A stretch of DNA of 7,634 nucleotides from an uncultured Eubacteriales bacterium (GTDB lineage: Bacteria > Bacillota > Clostridia > Peptostreptococcales > Anaerovoracaceae), in NCBI GenBank assembly GCA_902766185.1, contig CACXCQ010000227.1:1-7634 (forward strand), in the 5' to 3' direction. The stretch's first letter is position 1, and every line of letters begins with the position of its first letter. A program made the position numbers and the translations under genes. Of the stretch, positions 1 to 6,420 are shown piece after piece. The notes beneath the pieces are model-generated. The model was not told where the DNA came from and ran no database searches. It was given only the letters and a program-made list of their open reading frames with translations.

Positions 1-28
1 CCTTTGCATAACACAATAAACGATCACC

Positions 29-35
29 AAAGGAG
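29..35 (+). promoter_or_regulatory. Ribosome binding site of the PaaK-like gene
   Basis: AAAGGAG ends 8 nt before the ATG at 44 and fixes that start. The 28 bases to its left, beginning with CCTTTGCATA at the window edge, show no recognisable promoter. The gene may therefore be transcribed from further upstream, possibly together with a gene outside the window. Confidence 0.8.
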
Positions 36-43
36 ACTCAACC

Positions 44-1288
44 ATGGAGATGAAACAGGAAACACTGGAAAAAATCAAACATCAGATGAAACGGGTCAAG
101 GCTGCCGGCGGGTTCTACGCCAAGCGGCTGAAGCACATCGACCCGGATGACATCACCTGCCAGGAGGACTTTGAGAAACTGCCTTTCTCCGAAAAAGCCG
201 ACCTGCGGGACGCCTATCCGCTGGGTCTTTCGGCTGTCCCCACGGAGGAGATCGTCAGGATCCATTCCTCCAGCGGCACCACCGGGACCCCCTGCATCAT
301 CCCCTACACCAAGAAAGACGTGGACGACTGGGCGGAGCTCTTCCGCCGCTGCTATGAGATCGCCGGCATCACCAGAGACGACCGGATCCACATCACCCCG
401 GGCTACGGGCTCTGGACGGCGGGCATCGGCTTCCAGCTGGGCGCCGAAAAGCTGGGCGCGATGGCGATCCCCATGGGGCCGGGCAACACGGACAAGCAGA
501 TCAAGTTCATGCAGGACATGGGATCCACCGTGCTCTGCGCCACCTCCTCGTACGCCCTTCTGCTGGCGGAGGAGATCGAAAAGCGCAAGTGCCGCGACCA
601 GATCAAACTGAAGAAGGGCGTCATCGGTTCCGAGCGCTGGGGCCCGAAGATGAGAGCAAGGATCGCCAACGAACTGGGCGTGGAGCTCTACGACATCTAC
701 GGCCTGACGGAGGTCTACGGGCCGGGCATCGCCATCAACTGCGAATACGAAACCGGCATGCACTACTTTGACGACTTCCTGTACTTTGAGGTCATCGATC
801 CAAAAACAGGGAAGACTCTGCCGGACGGCGAGCTGGGCGAGCTGGTGATCACCACTCTGGAGAAGGAAGGCGCGCCGCTGATCCGCTACCGCACCCATGA
901 CCTGACCCGCATCATTCCCGACGACGTCCCCTGCCCCTGCGGAAGGACCCTTCCCCGCATCGACGTTATCCTGGGACGCACGGACGACATGGTCAAGGTC
1001 AAGGGCGTAAACATTTTCCCGGGCCAGATCGAAGACGTGCTGAAGGATGTTGACGGAGCCAGCAGCGAATACCAGATCTTCATCGATCACGAAGACGGCA
1101 AGGACGTGATCAACCTCTTCGTGGAAACTCCGCTGAAGACGAAGAAGGACCGCCGGGCTCTGGAGAAGTCCATCCGCGACCGCATCAAATCCGTCATCAA
1201 CGTGGGTGTCGTCGCCAAGGCGGTGGATGTTGGCGACCTGCCCCGCAGCGAGAAGAAGACTACCCGGGTATTCGACTACCGGTACTAA
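44..1288 (+). CDS. Phenylacetate-CoA ligase-like adenylate-forming enzyme (PaaK family)
   Basis: A 414-residue cytoplasmic acyl-CoA synthetase of the ANL superfamily, expected to activate an aryl-acetate (phenylacetate, indoleacetate or similar) with ATP to an acyl-adenylate and then to the CoA thioester. Visible motifs in order: the phosphate-binding loop SSSGTTGTP (residues 75-83), the adenine/acyl motif DIYGLTEVYGPG (217-228), RYRTHD with the ribose-binding Asp (281-286), a CPCGR turn (297-301) typical of PaaK proteins, the hinge region GRTDDMVKVKGVNIFPGQIE (311-330), and a C-terminal RSEKKT (401-406) carrying the likely catalytic Lys. The length is slightly below the 430-440 residues usual for PaaK, with no obvious missing block. 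The start at 44 is chosen because AAAGGAG lies 8 nt upstream; Met3 (position 50) would sit too far away. It is followed 42 bp later by an aminotransferase on the same strand. Family assignment is firm; the exact acid substrate is inferred and unknown. Confidence 0.9.
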   Translation: MEMKQETLEKIKHQMKRVKAAGGFYAKRLKHIDPDDITCQEDFEKLPFSEKADLRDAYPLGLSAVPTEEIVRIHSSSGTTGTPCIIPYTKKDVDDWAELFRRCYEIAGITRDDRIHITPGYGLWTAGIGFQLGAEKLGAMAIPMGPGNTDKQIKFMQDMGSTVLCATSSYALLLAEEIEKRKCRDQIKLKKGVIGSERWGPKMRARIANELGVELYDIYGLTEVYGPGIAINCEYETGMHYFDDFLYFEVIDPKTGKTLPDGELGELVITTLEKEGAPLIRYRTHDLTRIIPDDVPCPCGRTLPRIDVILGRTDDMVKVKGVNIFPGQIEDVLKDVDGASSEYQIFIDHEDGKDVINLFVETPLKTKKDRRALEKSIRDRIKSVINVGVVAKAVDVGDLPRSEKKTTRVFDYRY

Positions 1289-1314
1289 AAACGGCTGACC
1301 AGCCTTTGCATAGA

Positions 1315-1321
1315 AAAGGAG
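1315..1321 (+). promoter_or_regulatory. Ribosome binding site of the aminotransferase gene
   Basis: AAAGGAG lies 9 nt before the ATG at 1331. The 42-bp gap between the two plus-strand genes (1289-1330) also contains CCTTTGCATA (1303-1312), the same decamer as at positions 1-10 ahead of the previous gene. A weak 4-bp hairpin (GGCT-GACC-AGCC, 1293-1304) follows the stop codon. No promoter or strong terminator is visible, so co-transcription with the ligase gene is likely. Confidence 0.8.
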
Positions 1322-1330
1322 AAACCAGCG

Positions 1331-2527
1331 ATGACTGCAAAAAGCATGATGCCCTATGTGCAGGGCAATTCCGCGATCCGCGCCATGTTCGAAGAGGGCG
1401 CGCGGATGGCGAAGGAGTTCGGCGCCGAGAACGTGTATGATTTCAGCCTGGGCAATCCCAGCGTCCCCGCGCCCCCGGAGGTGAACCAGGCCATTCGGGA
1501 CATTCTGGATGAGGAGGACAGCCTGCTGATCCACGGCTACAACAAGAGCAACAGCGGCTATGAGGACGTGCGCGCCACCGTGGCGGAGCACCTGAACCGG
1601 CTGCACGGAACGGCCTTCACCGCGGCGAACATCATCATGACGGTTGGCGCTGCCAGCGGACTGAACGTGGCGCTGAAGACCCTGCTGGATCCCGGCGACG
1701 AGGTCCTTGCCTTCGCCCCCTACTTTGTGGAATACGGCAATTACGCCAAGAATCACGGCGGCGTGCTGAAGGCGGTCCCGGCTGACCCGGCCGCAGGTTT
1801 TCAGCCCAATCTGGAGGCTCTTCGGGAGCTGATCAGCGAGAAGACCCAGGCGGTGATCATCAACTCACCCAACAATCCCACCGGCGTGGTCTATTCCGAG
1901 GAGACCCTGCAAAAGTTGGCCGCTATCTTAGAGGAAAAGTCCGCCGAGATCGGTCATCCCATCTTCATCATTTCCGATGAGCCCTACCGGGAGCTGGCCT
2001 ACGACGGCGTGACGGTCCCCTATGTGACGAAGTACTACCGCAACACCATCGTGGGGTACTCCTGGAGCAAGTCCCTGTCCCTTCCCGGAGAGCGGATCGG
2101 CTATCTGGTGATCCCTTCGGAGATCGATGACTTCGACAACGCCATCGTGGCGGCCAACATCGCCAACCGGGTGCTGGGCTACGTGAACGCCCCCACCCTG
2201 ATCCAGCGCGTTGTTGCCCGCTGCATCGAATGCGCCGCGGATATCGACGCCTACGACCGCAACAGAAAAGCCCTCTACGAGGGCCTGATCGACGCCGGTT
2301 ACGAATGCACGAAACCCGAAGGCGCCTTCTATCTGTTCGTAAAATCTCCGCTGGAGGACGATGTGGAATTCTGCGCTCTGGCCAAGAAATATCACATCCT
2401 GATCGTGCCGGGCAAGTCCTTTGCCTGCCCCGGATACGTACGCATGGCCTACTGCGTGTCCTACGACACCATCGTGAACTCCCTGCCCCACTTCCGGGAT
2501 CTGATGGAGGAAGTGCGGGGGCTGTAG
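1331..2527 (+). CDS. PLP-dependent class I/II aminotransferase
   Basis: A 398-residue cytoplasmic fold-type I aminotransferase, expected to move the amino group of an amino acid to a 2-oxo acid. All hallmarks are present: the PLP phosphate-contacting turn VGAASG (105-110), NSPNNPTG (178-185) with the conserved Asn182, SDEPY (215-219) with Asp216 for the pyridine nitrogen and Tyr219, SWSKSLSLPGERIGY (244-258) with the Schiff-base Lys247 and phosphate-binding Arg255, and VRMAY (370-374) with Arg371 as the likely substrate-carboxylate ligand. Length is normal for the aspartate/aromatic aminotransferase group and the frame is intact. The start is supported by AAAGGAG 9 nt upstream. Neighbourhood with a PaaK-like ligase suggests an amino donor whose 2-oxo acid ends up as an aryl- or acyl-acetyl-CoA (Phe, Tyr, Trp or similar); this is inference, and an aspartate- or alanine-type specificity cannot be excluded from sequence alone. 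Confidence 0.92.
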   Translation: MTAKSMMPYVQGNSAIRAMFEEGARMAKEFGAENVYDFSLGNPSVPAPPEVNQAIRDILDEEDSLLIHGYNKSNSGYEDVRATVAEHLNRLHGTAFTAANIIMTVGAASGLNVALKTLLDPGDEVLAFAPYFVEYGNYAKNHGGVLKAVPADPAAGFQPNLEALRELISEKTQAVIINSPNNPTGVVYSEETLQKLAAILEEKSAEIGHPIFIISDEPYRELAYDGVTVPYVTKYYRNTIVGYSWSKSLSLPGERIGYLVIPSEIDDFDNAIVAANIANRVLGYVNAPTLIQRVVARCIECAADIDAYDRNRKALYEGLIDAGYECTKPEGAFYLFVKSPLEDDVEFCALAKKYHILIVPGKSFACPGYVRMAYCVSYDTIVNSLPHFRDLMEEVRGL

Positions 2528-2559
2528 CGGGGATGCAGCCGGGCTGTGGGCCGGGGGAT

Positions 2560-2599
2560 GCCGCCGGACTGGGTCGGGCGCCTGACGGGCGCCGGCGGC
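2560..2599. terminator. GC-rich hairpin between convergent genes, possible bidirectional terminator
   Basis: The 73-bp gap between the convergent aminotransferase and ABC genes has no coding signal. It contains an 8-bp perfect inverted repeat, GCCGCCGG (2560-2567) and CCGGCGGC (2592-2599). A second, partly competing stem lies inside it: GGCGCC at 2577-2582 and 2588-2593 around a 5-nt loop. Neither strand has a T-run after the hairpin, so it is not a canonical intrinsic terminator. Position and stability suggest it may still end or insulate the two opposing transcripts. Confidence 0.35.
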
Positions 2600-2600
2600 C

Positions 2601-4511
2601 CTATTCCGCGAACTGGCTGTTGTACAGCTTCGCGTAGAAGCCGTCCTTTTCCAGCAGCTCCTGATGGCTGCCCTGTTCCACGATATCTCCGTGATCCATG
2701 ACCAGAATGTGGTCCGCGCCTTTGATGGTGGAGAGCCGGTGAGCGATGACAAAGCTCGTCCGGTCCTTCATCAGTTTGTCCATGGCGTTCTGGATCATCT
2801 GCTCAGTCCTGGTGTCCACGGAGCTGGTCGCCTCGTCCAGGATCATGATGGGTGAATCGGAGAGGATGGCCCGGGCAATGGTGAGCAGCTGCTTCTGCCC
2901 CTGAGAAATGTTGTTGGCCTCCTCGTTGATCTTCATGTCATAGCCGCCGGGCTGAGTGCGGATGAAAAAGTCGATATGCGCAGCCTTTGCAGCCGCCTCG
3001 ACTTCTTCGTCTGTGGCGTCGGTCCGGCCGTAACGGATATTCTCTCTTACCGTGCCGCTGTGCAGCCAGGTCTCCTGCAGCACCATGCCGAACAGCAGTC
3101 GCAGCTCCTGCCGGGAGTAGTCCCGGATGTCCTTTCCATCCACCGAGATCGATCCGCCGTTCAGTTCATAGAAGCGCATCATCAGCTTCACCAGCGTGGT
3201 CTTGCCCGCGCCGGTTGGCCCGACGATGGCGATGCTCTGCCCCGGCCTGGCCGTGAAGGAAAAGTCTTTGATGATGATCTCGTCCGGCGTATAGCCGAAG
3301 CTCACGTGGTCGAACTTCACCTCTCCCCGGATATCCGCCGCGTCCGGCCGCGCAAAGGCAGGCTCGTCCTTTTTCTCCACTTCTTCCTCCTCTTCATCCT
3401 TCCACGGATCGACCTCCTCCTCTTCCTGGATCAGCTCGAAGATCCGCTCCGCTGCGGCCGCGGTAGACTGGAGCAGGTTGACGATGTTGGCCACCTGCGT
3501 GATGGGCTGGTTGAAGTTTCGGACGTACTGGATGAAAGCCTGGATATCGCCGATGGAGATCCTCCCGATGATGGCCAGATAACCGCCCAGAAGACATACC
3601 ATCACGTAAGCCAGGTTGCCGATGAACATGGTCATGGGCATCATCAGTCCCGAGAGGAACTGGGACTTCCAGGCGGATTCGCAAAGCTTGTCATTGAACT
3701 CTTCGAACTGCTCGATGCTTTCGTCCTCCCGGTTGAAGGCCTGGATCACATCGTGTCCGCCGTACATCTCTTCTACGTGGCCATTCACGTGTCCCAGATA
3801 TTCCTGCTGCCGCTTGAAGTGCCCCTGGGATTTGCTCACCACAAGGCGGATCACGATCATGGATGCGGGGATCACCACCAGCGCCGCAAGCGTCATGATC
3901 AGGCTGATGCGGATCATCATGATCAGGATGCCGATCAGGGTCACGAAGCTGGTGATCATCTGGGTAAGGCTGGTGGACAGCGCCTGGTTCACGGTCTCGA
4001 TGTCGTTGACCATGCGGCTCTGGATCTCGCCGTGGGTCTGCCGGTCGAAGTAACTCAGGGGCAGACGGTTCAGCTTCTTTGACATCTCATCGCGCAGGGT
4101 ATAGATCACCCGCTGGGATACGCCGGCCATGATCCAGCCCTGCAGCACGCCGAAGAGCAGGCTCAGTCCATAGAGCGCAAGCAAAACTCCCAGGATCATC
4201 AGCAGCGCCTGATAATCCACGCCGCTTCCCATCAGTCCGTCCACCACCTTGTCCGTGGCCATTCCCAGGATCGCCGGCGAGACGATGTTGAAGACGGTGC
4301 TGGCCACCGCGCAGACGAGTACGATGATCAGCTTCAGGGCATGGGGCCGCAGATAGGCAGCCAGCGTCTGCATAGTCTTTTTGAAGTTCTTCGCTTTTTC
4401 TCCAGGCATCATTCCCGCGGGGCCGCGGCCTCTGCCGCCGGCTCTGGTGTTGCGGGCGCGCTGCGTGTCCTGTGCGCGTGTTTCCTGTGCGCGTGCATCC
4501 TGCTCTGCCAT
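2601..4511 (-). CDS. ABC exporter half-transporter, catalytically competent subunit (TMD-NBD)
   Basis: A 636-residue membrane protein with an N-terminal six-helix exporter domain (about residues 55-350) and a C-terminal ATPase domain (about 395-630). ATPase motifs: Walker A GPTGAGKTT (431-439), Q-loop Gln479, signature NISQGQ (534-539), Walker B IMILDE with catalytic Glu560, D-loop SSVD (563-566) and H-loop His591. Walker B and the H-loop are canonical, but the signature has Gln in place of the first Gly (SQGQ rather than SGGQ), the pattern of the consensus-Walker partner in heterodimeric exporters such as TM287/288. A charged N-terminal extension of about 40 residues, rich in Arg, Ala and Gly, precedes the first helix. 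A strongly acidic stretch (363-384) links the membrane and ATPase domains. The start at 4511 is favoured by the TGATG overlap with the upstream partner gene and by AGGAAAGGGGG inside that gene's end; Met34 (position 4412) is an alternative. Likely a multidrug or lipid/peptide exporter; substrate unknown. Confidence 0.93.
   Translation of the reverse strand: MAEQDARAQETRAQDTQRARNTRAGGRGRGPAGMMPGEKAKNFKKTMQTLAAYLRPHALKLIIVLVCAVASTVFNIVSPAILGMATDKVVDGLMGSGVDYQALLMILGVLLALYGLSLLFGVLQGWIMAGVSQRVIYTLRDEMSKKLNRLPLSYFDRQTHGEIQSRMVNDIETVNQALSTSLTQMITSFVTLIGILIMMIRISLIMTLAALVVIPASMIVIRLVVSKSQGHFKRQQEYLGHVNGHVEEMYGGHDVIQAFNREDESIEQFEEFNDKLCESAWKSQFLSGLMMPMTMFIGNLAYVMVCLLGGYLAIIGRISIGDIQAFIQYVRNFNQPITQVANIVNLLQSTAAAAERIFELIQEEEEVDPWKDEEEEEVEKKDEPAFARPDAADIRGEVKFDHVSFGYTPDEIIIKDFSFTARPGQSIAIVGPTGAGKTTLVKLMMRFYELNGGSISVDGKDIRDYSRQELRLLFGMVLQETWLHSGTVRENIRYGRTDATDEEVEAAAKAAHIDFFIRTQPGGYDMKINEEANNISQGQKQLLTIARAILSDSPIMILDEATSSVDTRTEQMIQNAMDKLMKDRTSFVIAHRLSTIKGADHILVMDHGDIVEQGSHQELLEKDGFYAKLYNSQFAE
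4458..4502 (-). repeat. 15-bp in-frame tandem repeat encoding Gln-Asp/Glu-x-Arg-Ala pentads
   Basis: Three consecutive 15-bp units at the 5' end of the second ABC gene encode residues 4-18 as QDARA, QETRA and QDTQR. The first two units are almost identical at DNA level (TCCTGTGCGCGTG occurs on the plus strand at 4468-4480 and again at 4483-4495); the third is degenerate. Period five codons, so copy-number change would keep frame. It lies in the charged N-terminal extension ahead of the membrane domain. Confidence 0.7.
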
Positions 4512-6325
4512 CAGCCTCGCCCCCTTTCCTGCGCGCTCGCCGGGACTGTTCCCTGCGCGTATTTTTCCAGCTCCTCTTCCGAGAGCTGGGACCGGGCGAT
4601 CTCCCGGTAGACCCGGCAGTCCCCGATAAGCTGGCGGTGGGTCCCCTTGCCCACGATCCTGCCCTCATCCAGGACGATGATCTGGTCCGCGTCCAGAATG
4701 GTGTTGATCCGCTGGGCTACGATGATGATGGTGCTGTCCGCAGCCGCTTTTTTCAGGGCGCGCCTGAGCGCCTTATCCGTCGAGAAATCCAGGGCGCTGA
4801 AGCTGTCATCAAAGATATAGACCGCCGGTTTCTTCACCAGCGCCCTGGCGATGGACAGCCTTTGCTTCTGACCGCCGGAAATATTGGTGCCGCCCTGGGA
4901 GACCGGCTCCTCAAATTTGTGTTCCTTAGCATCGATGAATTCCAAAGCCTGGGCCACCTCGGCGGCGTCCCTCAGCTCTTCGTCGCTGGCCTGTTCGTTT
5001 CCGAACCGCAGGTTGCTGGCGATGGTTCCGGAGAACAGGTTCCCCTTCTGGGGAACGAGCCCGATCATTTCCCGCAGATCGGTCTGCTTCATATCCCGGA
5101 CATCCACGCCGTCCACCAGCACCTGTCCCTCTGTCACATCGTAGAACCGTGGGATGAGCTGGATCAGTGTGGACTTGCCGCTTCCCGTGCCGCCGATGAT
5201 GGCGGTGGTCCGTCCGGGCTCCGCGGTGAAATCGATATCCGTAAGTGTATTCCGCTCCGCCCCCGGGTAGGCGAATCCCGCATGGTGAAATTCCACCAGC
5301 CCGCGTCGGGCAGGCGCTCCTGCCGGAGCCGGCACGTCCGCCGCTCCTTCGATCAGCGCCGGTGTCTCCGGGTCTTTGATGCTCAGTTCCGTCCCCAGCA
5401 CCTGTCCGATCCGCTGGGCCGATACCAGTGCCCGGGGCACCAGAATGAACATGGCCGTTACGAAAAGGAAGGACATGATGACGTGCATGGCGTACTGCAG
5501 ATAGGCCAGCATGTCGCCGATCATCAGCTTGTCGGCTTCGATGAGATGGGCGCCGGCCCAGATGATCAGCACGCTCACCGCGTTCATGACGAACATCAGC
5601 GAGGGCATCAGGAAGGACATGGCCCGGTTGACAAAAATATTGATCCCGGTCAGGTCCTGGTTGGCGTCATCGAACCGCCGCTCCTCCTGCCGCTCTGTGG
5701 TAAAGGCCCGGATCACCAGGATACCGGCCAGCCTTTCCTTCATGATCAGGTTCAGCCTGTCCAGCTTGGACTGGAGCACCTTGAACTTCGGGAGCACAGC
5801 AAAGAACGCGATGAGCATGATGCAGATGATCACGCCAAGGGCCACGCCGATGGTCCAGGACAGGGACACGCTGGTGTGAAGCGCTTTGTAGACGGCGCCG
5901 ATGCCCATGATCGGAGCGAACATCGCCATCCGCAGAAGCATGGTGGTGGTCTGCTGCACCATCTGAATGTCGTTGGTGGAACGGGTGATCAGGGACGCCG
6001 TGGAGAACTGGTTCATCTCCGCAGCCGAAAACGCAGTGACCTGATGGAACAGCGCGCTGCGGATATTCCTTGAGATCCTCGCCGCGCTCCAGGCGGCAAA
6101 GAAGTTTCCGCAGATGGCGAAGACCATGGTTCCCGCGGAGACGACGATCATGATCAGACCCATGCTTTTCACATAGGCCAGGTCTCCCTTCACGATCCCG
6201 TTATTGATGATCTCCGACATGTATCCGGGCAGCGCAAGCTCGCACATGGCCTGTCCGAACAGAAAAGCCATGATCAGAAACATGAAGGGGATATAGTTTT
6301 TGTAGTAACGGAGGATGTATTTCAT
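4511..6325 (-). CDS. ABC exporter half-transporter, degenerate-site subunit (TMD-NBD)
   Basis: A 604-residue membrane protein, the first of two exporter subunits in transcription order. Six hydrophobic segments lie within about residues 12-305, followed by an ATPase domain at about 343-580. Motifs: Walker A GGTGSGKST (378-386), Q-loop Gln426, canonical signature NISGGQ (481-486), Walker B AVYIFDD (501-507) with Asp507 where the catalytic Glu is normally found, D-loop SALD (510-513), and Gln538 in place of the H-loop His (VAQRI). This Asp/Gln combination marks the non-catalytic site subunit of heterodimeric type IV ABC exporters (TM287, BmrCD and LmrCD types). Its stop TGA overlaps the ATG of the next gene by one base (TGATG), which implies translational coupling and 1:1 synthesis. 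The start at 6325 has AAAGG 7 nt upstream. It lies 83 bp downstream of birA on the same strand and may be read from the birA promoter. Function as an exporter half is firm; substrate is unknown. Confidence 0.93.
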   Translation of the reverse strand: MKYILRYYKNYIPFMFLIMAFLFGQAMCELALPGYMSEIINNGIVKGDLAYVKSMGLIMIVVSAGTMVFAICGNFFAAWSAARISRNIRSALFHQVTAFSAAEMNQFSTASLITRSTNDIQMVQQTTTMLLRMAMFAPIMGIGAVYKALHTSVSLSWTIGVALGVIICIMLIAFFAVLPKFKVLQSKLDRLNLIMKERLAGILVIRAFTTERQEERRFDDANQDLTGINIFVNRAMSFLMPSLMFVMNAVSVLIIWAGAHLIEADKLMIGDMLAYLQYAMHVIMSFLFVTAMFILVPRALVSAQRIGQVLGTELSIKDPETPALIEGAADVPAPAGAPARRGLVEFHHAGFAYPGAERNTLTDIDFTAEPGRTTAIIGGTGSGKSTLIQLIPRFYDVTEGQVLVDGVDVRDMKQTDLREMIGLVPQKGNLFSGTIASNLRFGNEQASDEELRDAAEVAQALEFIDAKEHKFEEPVSQGGTNISGGQKQRLSIARALVKKPAVYIFDDSFSALDFSTDKALRRALKKAAADSTIIIVAQRINTILDADQIIVLDEGRIVGKGTHRQLIGDCRVYREIARSQLSEEELEKYAQGTVPASAQERGRG

Positions 6326-6332
6326 TTTCCTG

Positions 6333-6337
6333 CCTTT
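6333..6337 (-). promoter_or_regulatory. Ribosome binding site of the first ABC exporter gene
   Basis: On the minus strand AAAGG lies 7 nt before the ATG at 6325-6323, within GCAAAGGCAGG (6339-6329). A second AGG at 6331-6329 is only 3 nt from the start and too close. A GC-only 6-bp hairpin (CGGCGC 6342-6347 with GCGCCG 6357-6362, 9-nt loop) lies just upstream of the site. It has no T-run and so could affect initiation rather than terminate transcription. Confidence 0.55.
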
Positions 6338-6351
6338 GCTTCGGCGCAGCC

Positions 6352-6420
6352 GTTACGCGCCGTTATTCCGCACAGTTATGCGCCGTTATTCTGCGACGTT
6401 ATGCGCCGTTACGCGCGCAC
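6352..6420. repeat. Three-copy 23-bp tandem repeat at the birA 3' end
   Basis: Three contiguous 23-bp units at 6352-6374, 6375-6397 and 6398-6420. All share GTTA[CT]GCGCCGTTA on the plus strand and differ mainly in the last nine bases. Each unit splits into a 10-bp and a 13-bp subunit, both starting GTTA, so the array is six GTTA-headed blocks with alternating 10/13 spacing. The third unit overlaps the last four codons of birA, including its TAA stop (6411-6409); the other two lie in the birA-ABC gap. The overlap suggests local duplication of the gene's end. Function is unknown. Confidence 0.85.

Noticed and set aside
1293..1307. Attenuator or terminator between the ligase and aminotransferase genes
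   Set aside because: The stem is 4 bp with three Ts after it, too weak to expect termination.
38..1756. 572-codon minus-strand open frame opposite the ligase and aminotransferase genes
   Set aside because: It is antisense to two genes with complete conserved motifs, its peptide shows no family motif, and it is rich in His, Asp and Val as expected from reverse reading of GC-rich codons.
1928..2752. 274-codon minus-strand frame covering the convergent gap
   Set aside because: It overlaps both the aminotransferase and the end of the ABC gene in other frames and has no family features; the gap is better read as a non-coding hairpin.
2976..4082. 368-codon plus-strand open frame opposite the downstream ABC subunit
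   Set aside because: The peptide is dominated by His/Asp runs with no recognisable domain and lies fully antisense to a well-supported exporter gene.
4472..6073. 533-codon plus-strand open frame opposite the upstream ABC subunit
   Set aside because: Again His/Asp/Gln-rich shadow coding with no motif; the minus-strand frame has every ATPase motif.
6352..6420. CRISPR array
   Set aside because: Units are contiguous at 23 bp with no true spacers, only three copies, and overlap a coding end.
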